Notes under the pieces: model-generated
Databases searched by the model: none
What the model was told of the DNA's origin: nothing
What the model saw: the letters and a program-made list of their open reading frames with translations, nothing else
Program-made: the position numbers and the translations under genes
Shown here: one piece after another, positions 38,276 through 47,262 of the stretch
How the letters are laid out: each line of letters begins with the position of its first letter
How positions within the stretch are numbered: the first letter of the stretch is position 1
Assembly: GCA_035443825.1 (NCBI GenBank)
Contig: DAOMNN010000003.1
Span: forward strand, 1 to 64,000
Length of the DNA stretch: 64,000 bases
Origin: DAOMNN01 sp035443825
Lineage (GTDB): Bacteria > Pseudomonadota > Gammaproteobacteria > Burkholderiales > Rhodocyclaceae
Direction of reading: 5' to 3'

Positions 38276-39775
38276 ATGACGCACGAACTCATCGCAGCGA
38301 TCGATCTGGGCTCCAACAGCTTCCGCCTGCAGGTGGGCCGCATCGTAAACAATCAGATCTACCCGCTGGACGGGCTCAAGGAGCCGGTGCGGCTCGCAGC
38401 CGGGCTGTCGCCTGACAAACTGCTCGAGCCCGACGCACAGCAGCGCGGCCTCGATGCCCTGCGCCGCTTCAACGAACGGTTGCGCGGTTTCCAGCCTGAT
38501 TCGGTGCGGGCCGTCGCGACGAACACGCTACGCGTTGCCAAGAATGCAACCGTGTTTCTCGCCAAGGCAGAGGCCGCGCTCGGTGTACCGATCGAGGTGA
38601 TCGCAGGGCGCGAGGAGGCTCGACTGATCTATGTCGGCGTCGCGCATACGCTCCCCGATCCGCATCGGCAGCAGCTCGTGGTCGACATCGGCGGGGGTTC
38701 GACCGAATTGATCATCGGCAGGAGTTTCGAACCAATCGCACTCGAATCCTTGTACATGGGCTGTGTAACCTACAGCCTGCGCTTCTTCCCCGACGGGCGG
38801 ATCGACAAGCGCAGCCTCAAAGAGGCTGAGCTCTCGGCACGTCGGGAACTGCAGGCGATCGCCCACGTCTATCGCGAAATCGGCTGGGAGCAGGCGGTTG
38901 GCTCGAGCGGATCGGCAAAGGCGCTGGTCGACGTCCTGGAACAGAATGGATTGTCCGAGGAGGGCATTACCCGCGAGGGGCTGGAGCGGCTGCGCGCAAT
39001 CCTCGTTCGTGCCGGCAGCATCGACCGCCTCGACCTGGCCGGCCTCAAGGGTGATCGCCTCCCCGTGATCCTGGGCGGATTCTCGATCATGTCGGCCGTG
39101 TTCAAGGAGTTCGAGCTCGAGCGGATGGCGTTTTCCGAAGGTGCCTTGCGTCTGGGTGTGCTGTACGACCTGCTCGGGCGCTACCATCACCATGACCTGC
39201 GCGACGCGACTGTCTCGGAGTTCATCACCCGATACGGGATCGATCGCCGCCATGCGGAGGCGGTCGCGGAGACAGCCTGTCACCTGCTTGCCTGTCTCGA
39301 TCCCGAGACCGCGCGCGAGGACCATCCCGATAGACGCTACCTGCGCTGGGCCGCACTGCTTCACGAGATCGGCATCTCGGTCGCACATTCGAGCTATCAC
39401 AAGCACAGCGCCTACATCCTGGGCAATGCCGACATGCCGGGTTTCTCGCGGATGGACCAGGCGCGCCTTGCGCGCATCGTGCTCGCCCATCGTGGCAAGC
39501 TCGCGCGTGTCTCCGCGCTCGAAGAGCGCAGCCCCGACTGGATGCTTATCGTTTGCCTGCGCTTGGCGTGCATTCTGCATCGGGCGCGCGACGGCAGGGG
39601 TGTTCCCCCCATCGCCATAGCTCCCACCGAGCGGGGCTTTGCCGTCGTGTTGCAGGACGGCTGGCTCAGGAAGCTGCCCTTGACCGCCGCTGCGCTCGAG
39701 GAGGAGCAGCGTCAATGGCTGTCCGTCGGACGGGGGCTGGCGATCAAGGCTACCGGCGAGGCCGTGGGGACCTGA
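38276..39775 (+). CDS. ppx: Exopolyphosphatase (Ppx/GppA family)
   Basis: A 499-residue Ppx/GppA phosphatase that removes phosphate from polyphosphate ends and may act on pppGpp. The ASKHA-fold N-terminus has IDLGSNSFRLQVGR and VVDIGGGSTELIIG, with the catalytic Glu likely in AGREEARLIY. A C-terminal HD-like domain contains WAALLHEIGISVAHSSYHKHSAYI. ATG 38276 follows directly after a short AT-rich stretch. Together with ppk1 opposite and relA beyond, it suggests a shared polyphosphate/stringent-response neighbourhood. Confidence 0.93.
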   Translation: MTHELIAAIDLGSNSFRLQVGRIVNNQIYPLDGLKEPVRLAAGLSPDKLLEPDAQQRGLDALRRFNERLRGFQPDSVRAVATNTLRVAKNATVFLAKAEAALGVPIEVIAGREEARLIYVGVAHTLPDPHRQQLVVDIGGGSTELIIGRSFEPIALESLYMGCVTYSLRFFPDGRIDKRSLKEAELSARRELQAIAHVYREIGWEQAVGSSGSAKALVDVLEQNGLSEEGITREGLERLRAILVRAGSIDRLDLAGLKGDRLPVILGGFSIMSAVFKEFELERMAFSEGALRLGVLYDLLGRYHHHDLRDATVSEFITRYGIDRRHAEAVAETACHLLACLDPETAREDHPDRRYLRWAALLHEIGISVAHSSYHKHSAYILGNADMPGFSRMDQARLARIVLAHRGKLARVSALEERSPDWMLIVCLRLACILHRARDGRGVPPIAIAPTERGFAVVLQDGWLRKLPLTAAALEEEQRQWLSVGRGLAIKATGEAVGT

Positions 39776-39781
39776 TCCGCG

Positions 39782-40909
39782 ATGCAGCCGCAACGGGAGG
39801 CCATTCCACGCATCGAGACCGACGGCGTGCGCGGGGGCGCACTGCGCCTCACCGGAGACTGGACGCTCCGGTCGCTAAGCCCATGCATCCGCCGCGTACG
39901 CCGGATGCTGAACGCGGCCGACGCATCTCGCGACTGGACGCTCGAAGGCATCACCAGACTCGACAGTTTCGGCGCCACGATGCTGTGGCGGGCGTGGGGG
40001 CGACGATGGCCGGAACGTCTGGCGATCAGGCCCGAGCACCGGACGATCATCGACGAGATCGCGCGAAGCACTGCAGCCCCGTTACCAACGCCTGCCCCGT
40101 ACGACATTGCCGACCTGCTGGTCGTGATCGGCCGCGCCGTTTTCGGATTCGGGAACCACGCGCTGGATTTCGTCCGCCTGATCGGGCAGCTGTGCATTGA
40201 CCTGCTCTATCTGCTTCGCTATCCGCGTGAATGGCCCCTGCGCGAGGTGTCCGCCAACGTGTTCAAGGTTGGCGTCAAGGCGATGCCGGTCGCGGCCCTG
40301 GTCGGATTCCTCATCGGTGTCGTCCTGTCCTACCTGTCCGCCCTGCAATTGCAGGCGTTCGGCGCGGACATCTTTATCGTCAACATCCTCGGACTGGGGA
40401 TCATCCGTGAGCTCGGACCGGTGCTCGTATCGATACTCGTCGCCGGCCGCTCCGGTTCTGCGATGACCGCCCAACTCGGCGTGATGCGGGTCACCGAGGA
40501 GATCGATGCGCTTGCAGCCATGGGCATCTCGCGCAGCCTGCGCCTGGTCTTGCCGAAGGTCATCGCCCTGTCGCTGGCGATGCCGCTGCTCGTGCTGTGG
40601 ACCTCGGGCATCGCACTGCTCGGCGGCATGCTGTCGGCCTGGGTCCAGATGGATCTCAGTCCCGGCTTCTTCATCGAGACGCTGCCGACTGTCGTGCCCA
40701 TCGCCAACCTTTATATCGGGCTCGCAAAAGGTCTCGTGTTCGGATTCCTGATCGCGCTCGTCGCTTGCCATTTCGGCCTTCGCGTCAAGCCCAATACCGA
40801 AAGCCTGTCCACCAACACGACGGCGTCGGTGGTGTCCTCCATCACCATCGTGATCCTCGTCGACGCCGTGTTCGCGATCGCGACGCGGTCGATCGGAGTG
40901 CCGCTGTGA
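39782..40909 (+). CDS. MlaE-type ABC permease with N-terminal STAS-like domain
   Basis: A 375-residue permease of the MlaE/YrbE family in a lipid transport system between the inner and outer membranes. Residues 1-100 are a STAS-like domain (LRLTGDWTLRSLSP, ITRLDSFGATMLWRA). The membrane domain then carries the family signature IRELGPVLVSILVAGRSGSAMTAQLGVMRVTEEIDAL. It overlaps the ATPase gene start (GTGA, 40906-40909). With the ATPase, MCE protein and lipoprotein it forms a four-gene operon. It starts 6 bp after ppx and so may be transcribed with it. Confidence 0.9.
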   Translation: MQPQREAIPRIETDGVRGGALRLTGDWTLRSLSPCIRRVRRMLNAADASRDWTLEGITRLDSFGATMLWRAWGRRWPERLAIRPEHRTIIDEIARSTAAPLPTPAPYDIADLLVVIGRAVFGFGNHALDFVRLIGQLCIDLLYLLRYPREWPLREVSANVFKVGVKAMPVAALVGFLIGVVLSYLSALQLQAFGADIFIVNILGLGIIRELGPVLVSILVAGRSGSAMTAQLGVMRVTEEIDALAAMGISRSLRLVLPKVIALSLAMPLLVLWTSGIALLGGMLSAWVQMDLSPGFFIETLPTVVPIANLYIGLAKGLVFGFLIALVACHFGLRVKPNTESLSTNTTASVVSSITIVILVDAVFAIATRSIGVPL

Positions 40910-41682
40910 CCGACGCGCCCGCCATCGAGCTCGAGGGCATAAGCACTCGGTTCGGGACGAACATAGTCCACGAGGGACTGGGACTGACCATAGCGACGGG
41001 GGAAATGGTGTCGCTCGTTGGTGGTTCCGGAAGCGGCAAGACGACACTCCTGCGCCACATCATCGGCCTCACCCGACCTGCAGCAGGGCGTGTGCTGCTG
41101 TTCGGCGAGCCGCTGCTCGATGGCGACATTCGCGAGCAACGCGAACGCAGGCGACGCTTCGGTGTGCTCTTCCAGCAGGGCGCACTGTTCTCGGCCCTGA
41201 ACGTGGAGCAGAACATCGGGTTTCCGCTGCGGGAGCTGGATATTGCAACCGAAGCCGAAATTCGTGATCTGATAGCGCAGAAGATGGGGATGGTCGAGCT
41301 CGAACCGGAACACGCGCTGCTGATGCCGGCGGAACTCTCGGGTGGCATGGTCAAACGTGTGGCACTCGCCCGATCGCTGGTGCTGGAGCCCGAGCTGCTG
41401 TTGCTCGACGAACCCACTGCAGGGCTGGACCCGGAGCGCAGCGCAGGCTTCATTCGCCTGATCAGGTCCTTGCACGAGCGTCTGCACCTGACCGTCGTAC
41501 TGGTTACACACGATATCGACACTCTGGTGGCGCTTTCGACGAAAATTGCGGTTCTGGCCGATCGACGCATCGTCAGTTATGCAGGCCTGAATGACACCCT
41601 GAAGGTCGATCACCCATTCATTCAGAGCTTCTTCGGGGGCGAACAAGGTCGCCGTGCGATGGCGCGGCACGGGGAGAATTGA
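40906..41682 (+). CDS. MlaF-type ABC transporter ATPase
   Basis: A 258-residue ATP-binding subunit energising the lipid transporter. It shows Walker A GGSGSGKTT, the family signature LSGGMVKRVALARSL and Walker B LLLLDEPTAGLDPE, with the H-loop TVVLVTHD. I start at GTG 40906, which overlaps the permease stop by four bases; the longer upstream frame lies inside the permease gene. The stop overlaps the next start by one base. Confidence 0.92.
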   Translation: MTDAPAIELEGISTRFGTNIVHEGLGLTIATGEMVSLVGGSGSGKTTLLRHIIGLTRPAAGRVLLFGEPLLDGDIREQRERRRRFGVLFQQGALFSALNVEQNIGFPLRELDIATEAEIRDLIAQKMGMVELEPEHALLMPAELSGGMVKRVALARSLVLEPELLLLDEPTAGLDPERSAGFIRLIRSLHERLHLTVVLVTHDIDTLVALSTKIAVLADRRIVSYAGLNDTLKVDHPFIQSFFGGEQGRRAMARHGEN

Positions 41683-42626
41683 TGGAAGATCGTGCGCATG
41701 CACTCGCTGCCGGGCTGTTCGCCATCTTGCTGGGCGCGGCTGCGCTGTTCTCGATCTGGTGGTTTTCGGGCGATCGGGAAGTCGTCAATGAATACGAACT
41801 GGTGTCGACCGGAAACATCACGGGCCTGAATCCACAGGCGCAGGTACGTTACAGGGGCATGTCGGCCGGCAAGGTGACGAGCATTCGCATCGACCCGGCC
41901 GACACGCGCAACATCCTGGTGCGGGTCGACATCAGAACCGACATCCCGGTGACGCGGGGCACCCGCGCGACGCTGGGGTATCAGGGGGTCACCGGGCTGG
42001 CCTTCGTGCAGCTCACGGATCGGGGCGAGGATCCGACACCGCTCACGGCGGAGGAGGCACGCCTGCCCCGCATCACGCTCGAAGCCGGTGTGATCGACCA
42101 GATCACCGAGACTGCAATACAGACGCTGGAGCGTTTCATGGCCATCGGCGACCGCATCTCGGCGTTCTTCGACGACGACAACGTCGCCCGATTCAAGGCC
42201 GCTCTGACGAATCTCGAGTCGGCCGCAGCAGGTATAGACCGCACCTTCGACGAGGCGCCGGCGACCCTCGCCGCGGCGCGCGCCATGTTCACGTCCGAGA
42301 ACATTGAGCGCTTGTCGTCCATGCTCGCCAACCTCGATGCTGCCAGTTCCGAGGCCGCGCCGGTCGCCGCCGAACTGCGCCAGCTGATCGCGCGTTTCGA
42401 GGGCGTCCTGGATACCGTAGACGACATGGCCCAGGCCACCGGCGACAGCATCCTGGACGACACCCTGCCGCAACTCAATGCACTGCTGTCCGATCTGGGC
42501 GATACCACACAACGACTGGGGCGCCTGCTCGAAGAGCTCGAGGCAACGCCGCAGATCCTGATCACCGGGCGCAGTGAACGCCGTCCCGGCCCGGGCGAGA
42601 CCGGTTTCGAAGGACGGGGCGAATGA
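41682..42626 (+). CDS. MCE/MlaD family substrate-binding protein
   Basis: A 314-residue MCE protein anchored by one N-terminal helix (about 8-28). The MCE domain follows (about 38-118): STGNITGLNPQAQVRYRGMSAGKVTSIRID and a hydrophobic LGYQGVTGLAFVQL. The C-terminal 190 residues are helical and low in aromatic content, as in long MCE proteins that form tubes or needles. It should carry lipid across the periplasm with the permease and ATPase. GGGGAG at 41671-41676 supports ATG 41682. Confidence 0.9.
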   Translation: MEDRAHALAAGLFAILLGAAALFSIWWFSGDREVVNEYELVSTGNITGLNPQAQVRYRGMSAGKVTSIRIDPADTRNILVRVDIRTDIPVTRGTRATLGYQGVTGLAFVQLTDRGEDPTPLTAEEARLPRITLEAGVIDQITETAIQTLERFMAIGDRISAFFDDDNVARFKAALTNLESAAAGIDRTFDEAPATLAAARAMFTSENIERLSSMLANLDAASSEAAPVAAELRQLIARFEGVLDTVDDMAQATGDSILDDTLPQLNALLSDLGDTTQRLGRLLEELEATPQILITGRSERRPGPGETGFEGRGE

Positions 42627-42654
42627 TCGCGATCGCGCACACCATGGAGGACTC

Positions 42655-43260
42655 ATGAGGTTTGGCTACCGCAGCTTGCTGGCGTTCCTGGCGTGCACGC
42701 TGAGCGCTTGCTCGAGCCTGGTCACGGCGCCGACCGCCTTCTCGATCTTCGATCTGGGTGAGCCGGGAGCGATCGCGGACAACGACCGGGTCTCACCGGC
42801 CCACGTCGAAGTGCGCGGACCATCGTGGCTGGCGTCATCGGCGATGCAGTACCGCCTCGATTACCAGGTTCCTGCCCGGCGTGAGGCCTTTACCGAGAGC
42901 AGATGGGCAGGTCAGCCGGCAGAAATGCTGCAACGCCTGCTCGCGGCACCGCTGATCGGCGACAGGAAGAACTCCGGCGGTTGCCGGCTGAGGATCGAGC
43001 TCGACGAATTCGTGCAGGTCTTCGACTCGGCGCAAAGCAGTCATGCACGCGTTCTGGCACGTGTCGCGTTGCTCCCCCCACGCGGGGAAGCGGCGCTGGC
43101 GCGAGAGTACTTCTCGGTCCGCGTGAGCGCGCCCGGTGCGGACGCGGCTGCCGGAGTTCAGGCACACCGGGAGGCGGCACGCGAGCTCGTCGGCAGCCTG
43201 GCCGAATGGCTTGGGGTCACGCGACAAGGGCCGGACACCACACGCGAGTGCCGTCGCTGA
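42655..43260 (+). CDS. ABC-type transport auxiliary lipoprotein (PqiC/LptO-like)
   Basis: A 201-residue lipoprotein (lipobox LSAC, Cys19) of the ABC_trans_aux family, as found with MCE systems. The pattern SIFDLG, VEVRGPSWLASSAMQYRLDYQ, and a late RVALLPPRGEAALAREYFSV fits the family's core domain. It is thought to link MCE proteins to the outer membrane. GGAGG four bases before ATG 42655 supports the start. It is the last gene of the mla-like operon. Confidence 0.82.
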   Translation: MRFGYRSLLAFLACTLSACSSLVTAPTAFSIFDLGEPGAIADNDRVSPAHVEVRGPSWLASSAMQYRLDYQVPARREAFTESRWAGQPAEMLQRLLAAPLIGDRKNSGGCRLRIELDEFVQVFDSAQSSHARVLARVALLPPRGEAALAREYFSVRVSAPGADAAAGVQAHREAARELVGSLAEWLGVTRQGPDTTRECRR

Positions 43261-43301
43261 AGGCCGGCACGATATCGAATCATCACGACCCGGGAGGCTT
43301 C

Positions 43302-44954
43302 ATGACCCCAGATGCAGCAAGTGCCTATGATCGCGGACTCGAGAAGAATCCGGCCAACTACGTGCCGCTCACGCCACTGACGTTCATCGAACGCAGTGCG
43401 TACATCTTTCCCGACAGGCTCGCGGTGGTTCACGGGCAGCGCCGCTTCAGCTGGCTGGAGACCTACACGCGCTGTCGCCGGCTGGCGGCTGCGCTCAAGC
43501 GACTGGGCGTGAAGAAGAAGGATACGGTCGCCGTGGTCCTGAACAACACGCCGGAAATGTACGAGTGCAATTTCGGCGTACCCGCATGCGGCGCGGTGCT
43601 GAACACCATAAATACCCGTCTCGATGCCGAGACCATCGCCTTCATCCTGAATCATGGCGAAGCGAAGGTGTTGATCACGGACCGCGAGTACTCCCGCACC
43701 GTGGCGAAGGCGATCGAGCTCGCGAATCGGCCCGGCATGATCGTCATCGACGTCGATGACCCCGAGTACACGGGACCCGGCGAGCGTATCGGCACCCGCG
43801 ACTATGAAGCTTTACTCGAATCGGGCGAGCCGGATTTCGATTTCGAGCAACCCGCGGACGAGTGGGATGCGATTTCGCTCAACTACACATCGGGCACGAC
43901 GGGAAATCCGAAAGGGGTGGTGTACCACCATCGCGGGGCATACCTGAACGCGATGTCGAACATCGTGTCGTGGGGGATGCCGCCGCATTCGGTCTACCTG
44001 TGGACCCTGCCGATGTTCCACTGCAATGGCTGGTGCTTCCCGTGGACCATGGCAGCCAATTCGGGCGTCAATGTCTGTCTGCGCCGTGTCGAGGCGCGCC
44101 TGATCCTGGATGCGATCCGGGAGCATCGCGTCACCCACTACTGCGGCGCGCCGATCGTGCACTCCATGCTGGCCAACGCACCCCAGGCGTGGCGGGAAGG
44201 CATCGACCACAAGGTCTCTGGGCTGGTCGCGGCGGCACCACCCCCGGCTGCGGTCATCGAAGGCATGGCGAAGATCGGATTCGACCTCACCCACGTGTAC
44301 GGTCTGACGGAAACGTACGGGCCGGCCGCGGTGTGCGCCAAGCATGACGAGTGGCTGGAACTGCCGCTGGACGAGCAGGTCGCGAAGAATGGACGGCAGG
44401 GCGTGCGCTATCACGCCCAGGAAGGACTCAGCGTGTTGAATCCGGACACGATGGAAGCCGTTCCATGGGACAACGAAACCATGGGCGAGGTGATGTTTCG
44501 CGGCAACCTCGTCATGAAGGGCTACCTGAAGAACGAAAAAGCGTCCGACGAGGCCTTTCGCGGCGGCTGGTACCACACCGGTGACCTGGCAGTGATGCAG
44601 CCTGACGGGTACGTGAAGATCAAGGACAGGTCCAAGGACATCATCATTTCGGGGGGCGAGAACATATCCTCGATCGAAATCGAGGATGCCCTCTACAAGC
44701 ACCCCGCAGTGCTTGCGGCGGCGGTGGTGGCGACGCCCGACGAAAAATGGGGTGAGGTTCCCTGCGCCTTCGTGGAACTGAGAGACGACGCACAAGCGAG
44801 CGCCGAGGACATCATCGCGCACTGTCGCCGGCATCTGGCCGGCTTCAAGATTCCACGCAAGATCGTATTCGCGACCGTGCCGAAGACATCGACGGGCAAG
44901 ATCCAGAAATTCCTGCTGCGCGAGCAGGCGCGCTCGGCGGACGCGATAAAGTGA
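43302..44954 (+). CDS. AMP-binding acyl-CoA synthetase
   Basis: A 550-residue adenylate-forming ligase joining a carboxylic acid to CoA through an acyl-AMP. The phosphate-binding loop is YTSGTTGNPKGV (about 197-208). Other motifs are THVYGLTETYGP, WYHTGDLAVM and the C-terminal SGGENISSIEIEDAL, with the lysine in PKTSTGKIQK. The medium-chain/branched-chain group (DmdB-like) is the closest fit; the exact substrate is unknown. GGGAGG at 43292-43297 supports ATG 43302. It heads a stretch of acyl-CoA genes. Confidence 0.9.
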   Translation: MTPDAASAYDRGLEKNPANYVPLTPLTFIERSAYIFPDRLAVVHGQRRFSWLETYTRCRRLAAALKRLGVKKKDTVAVVLNNTPEMYECNFGVPACGAVLNTINTRLDAETIAFILNHGEAKVLITDREYSRTVAKAIELANRPGMIVIDVDDPEYTGPGERIGTRDYEALLESGEPDFDFEQPADEWDAISLNYTSGTTGNPKGVVYHHRGAYLNAMSNIVSWGMPPHSVYLWTLPMFHCNGWCFPWTMAANSGVNVCLRRVEARLILDAIREHRVTHYCGAPIVHSMLANAPQAWREGIDHKVSGLVAAAPPPAAVIEGMAKIGFDLTHVYGLTETYGPAAVCAKHDEWLELPLDEQVAKNGRQGVRYHAQEGLSVLNPDTMEAVPWDNETMGEVMFRGNLVMKGYLKNEKASDEAFRGGWYHTGDLAVMQPDGYVKIKDRSKDIIISGGENISSIEIEDALYKHPAVLAAAVVATPDEKWGEVPCAFVELRDDAQASAEDIIAHCRRHLAGFKIPRKIVFATVPKTSTGKIQKFLLREQARSADAIK

Positions 44955-45020
44955 AGGCACGTCGCACCCGCGATTACGCATGGCGTTTGGCACGCCGGCG
45001 GCCGTCGGGCTACCATGAAC

Positions 45021-45032
45021 GACGTTAACGTC
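45021..45032. promoter_or_regulatory. Perfect palindrome GACGTTAACGTC, candidate operator
   Basis: A 12-bp perfect palindrome 30 bp before the crotonase gene. It resembles, from memory, sites bound by MerR-family regulators of branched-chain/acyl-CoA catabolism (LiuR type). No such regulator is encoded in this window. Confidence 0.4.
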
Positions 45033-45062
45033 AACGGCAAGTGAAACACAAGGAGAGCACTC

Positions 45063-45863
45063 ATGAGCGCCGTACTCAATCAACCGGACGAACCGATGCT
45101 GTTGCGCCGTGACGAGCAGGGCGTATGCCATCTCACGCTCAACCGCCCAAGCCAGTTCAATTCGCTGTCCAAGGCCCTGCTGGAGGCGTTGGTCGCCGAG
45201 GTCGACCGCATCGCCAACGACTCGAGCGTGCGGGTGGTGGTGATCGGTGGCGAGGGCAAGGCCTTCTGTGCCGGACACGATCTCAAGGAGATGCGCGGCA
45301 ACAGCGAGCTCGCCTTCCAGCAGGAATTGTTCCGTTTGTGCGGAAGGTTCATGGTCAAGCTGACCGAGATGCCGCAGCCCGTCATCGCCCGCGTGCATGG
45401 CATCGCCACCGCGGCGGGCTGCCAGCTGGTGTCGATGTGCGACCTCGCGGTTGCCGCCGACGTCGCACGATTCGCGGTTTCGGGCATCAACGTGGGCCTG
45501 TTCTGCGCCACGCCGAGCGTGGGCCTGTCGCGCAACATGGGGCGCAAGGAAGCGTTCGAGATGCTCGTCACCGGCGACTTCATCGATGCAGCCGAAGCCC
45601 GGCGCCGCGGCCTGGTCAATCGTGTCGTGCCGCTCGATCAGCTCGACGACGAGGTTGGCCGCCTGGCCGCATCGATCTGCGCGAAGTCGCCTGTCGCGAT
45701 CAAGATGGGCAAGCAGATGTTCTACCGTCAGCTCGAGACCGGCTTCGAGGCTGCCTACCAGATGGCCTCGGAAACCATGGCCTGCAACATGATGACGGCC
45801 GATGCCGCCGAGGGCATCGATGCCTTCATGGGCAAGCGCAAGCCGACCTGGAAGGGGTGCTGA
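45063..45863 (+). CDS. Enoyl-CoA hydratase/isomerase family protein (ECHDC3-like)
   Basis: A 266-residue crotonase-fold protein. The first oxyanion-hole segment is GEGKAFCAGHDLKEM (about 64-77). The two glutamates of true enoyl-CoA hydratases appear absent: GCQLVSMCD has Gln121 for the first, and GINVGLFCATPS has Val144 for the second. This pattern fits the ECHDC3-like group, whose reaction is not settled. It still probably binds an acyl-CoA. AAGGAGA sits just before ATG 45063. The palindrome at 45021-45032 may control it. Confidence 0.85.
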   Translation: MSAVLNQPDEPMLLRRDEQGVCHLTLNRPSQFNSLSKALLEALVAEVDRIANDSSVRVVVIGGEGKAFCAGHDLKEMRGNSELAFQQELFRLCGRFMVKLTEMPQPVIARVHGIATAAGCQLVSMCDLAVAADVARFAVSGINVGLFCATPSVGLSRNMGRKEAFEMLVTGDFIDAAEARRRGLVNRVVPLDQLDDEVGRLAASICAKSPVAIKMGKQMFYRQLETGFEAAYQMASETMACNMMTADAAEGIDAFMGKRKPTWKGC

Positions 45864-45894
45864 GCCGCGCCGCACGTTCGGCCAGAGTGCGGTC

Positions 45895-46665
45895 ATGCTG
45901 GTCGATTCCCACGTCCATCTGGATGCCGCCGAGTTCGACGCCGATCGTGACGCGGTGATCGCGGCGGCGCGCGTCGCTGGGGTGGGCCGTTTCGTGGTCC
46001 CGGCCGTGGATGTCGCCAGTTTCGATCGCGTTACCGCCCTTGCACGCGAGCATGGCGACGTCCGCTACGCGCTCGGCATCCATCCGCTGTACGTCGAGAC
46101 GCTGGCCAATGACGATCTGGAGATCCTCGAGGCACGACTCGTGCAGGGTGGCGCCATCGCGGTCGGCGAGATCGGCCTCGACTTCTTCGTCGCCGATCAC
46201 GACGCACCGCTCCAGGAGCGCGTCTTCAGGGCACAACTCAAGCTCGCCCGGCGTTTCGGCCTGCCCGTGATCCTGCATGTACGCCGTGCCGTGGATGCCA
46301 TTCTCAAGCACTTGCGCACCATCGAGGTTCCCGGCGGCATCGCTCATGCATTCAACGGCAGTCGACAACAGGCCGACATGTTCATCGCCATGGGCTTCAA
46401 GCTCGGTTTCGGTGGAGCAATGAGTTACGACGGATCACGCCGCATCCGTAGCCTCGCAGCCGGACTGCCGCTCGATTCGATCGTGCTCGAGACCGACGCG
46501 CCGGACATGCCTCCGACCTGGGCAGGGGGGCGCCGCAACGAGCCGGCGAACATTCGCCGCTATGCGGAAATCCTGGGCGAACTGCGCGGCCTCGGATGGC
46601 AGGAGGTCGCCGCGGCAACCACGCACAATGCCGGATCAGTCCTGCCCGGCCTCGACGGGGTCTGA
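45895..46665 (+). CDS. TatD family metal-dependent hydrolase
   Basis: A 256-residue TIM-barrel hydrolase of the TatD family (metal-dependent DNase/deoxyribonuclease activity in homologues). Metal ligands are His6 and His8 in DSHVHLD, Glu in GEIGLDFF, His in PVILHVRRA, and Asp in LETDAPDMPP. The GAMSYDGSRRIRSLA segment is typical. It begins at ATG 45895, 31 bp after the crotonase gene. The last 30 bp overlap the convergent tetR-type gene. Confidence 0.88.
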   Translation: MLVDSHVHLDAAEFDADRDAVIAAARVAGVGRFVVPAVDVASFDRVTALAREHGDVRYALGIHPLYVETLANDDLEILEARLVQGGAIAVGEIGLDFFVADHDAPLQERVFRAQLKLARRFGLPVILHVRRAVDAILKHLRTIEVPGGIAHAFNGSRQQADMFIAMGFKLGFGGAMSYDGSRRIRSLAAGLPLDSIVLETDAPDMPPTWAGGRRNEPANIRRYAEILGELRGLGWQEVAAATTHNAGSVLPGLDGV

Positions 46666-47262
46666 CGCGGGAGCGACCTTCATGCTGGGGGAGTTCGCGA
46701 TCAGGTTCGAGATGTCGCGTTTCAGGCGCGCCACATCGCTGTCGAACCTGTCGTGGATCATCAGCGAAGTCCCGAATACGTAGGCGTAAAGGAGCATGCA
46801 GCGACTCGATGCCTCCTCCAGCGGGACCCCGCACGCGAGAAAGAGCTCGCGTGCGCAACGCAGGCGCATGTCGTCGACCTCGGCAACGATCGCCGCCGCT
46901 TCCGGATCGCGTCGCGCCCAGTCGCGCACCGCCAGTTCGATCATCATCCCGCGCCGGCTGCGCCCCGCGCTGTATATGTCGATCACATGCTGGATCTGCT
47001 CGCGCTCACGACCGGGATGAATGCGCGTCTGCTTGACTATGTCGCGGATACGACCTTCCTTCCACGACTCGAGCACCGCCATCAGCAGGTCGTGCCGGTC
47101 CTGAAAATGCCAGTAGAAACTGCCTTTGGTGACCTTCAGACGCTTTGCCAGAACCTCGACACGAAGCCCCGCAATGCCTTCTTCGGCGAGGATCTCCATC
47201 GCACCGAGGATCCATGCTTCGCGGTCCAGTTGTGTGCGGGTCTTGGTCAAGGCGCATTCCAT
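46636..47262 (-). CDS. TetR family transcriptional regulator
   Basis: A 208-residue repressor-type regulator. The N-terminal HTH is LRVEVLAKRLKVTKGSFYWHFQDRHDLL (about 30-57), with the signature GSFYWHF. The C-terminal part is a ligand-binding helical domain. Its ATG at 47262 lies inside a palindrome, CCATAC-N6-GTATTG (47259-47276), one of three such sites, so it probably represses itself. The divergent etfBA genes are likely targets, with an acyl-CoA or acid effector. No good ribosome-binding site precedes the start, and a leaderless message is possible. Confidence 0.85.
   Translation of the reverse strand: MECALTKTRTQLDREAWILGAMEILAEEGIAGLRVEVLAKRLKVTKGSFYWHFQDRHDLLMAVLESWKEGRIRDIVKQTRIHPGREREQIQHVIDIYSAGRSRRGMMIELAVRDWARRDPEAAAIVAEVDDMRLRCARELFLACGVPLEEASSRCMLLYAYVFGTSLMIHDRFDSDVARLKRDISNLIANSPSMKVAPASDPVEAGQD

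Noticed and set aside
43812..45896. 694-codon minus-strand frame over acyl-CoA synthetase and crotonase genes
   Set aside because: It spans two separate, motif-confirmed plus-strand genes and shows no recognised domain.
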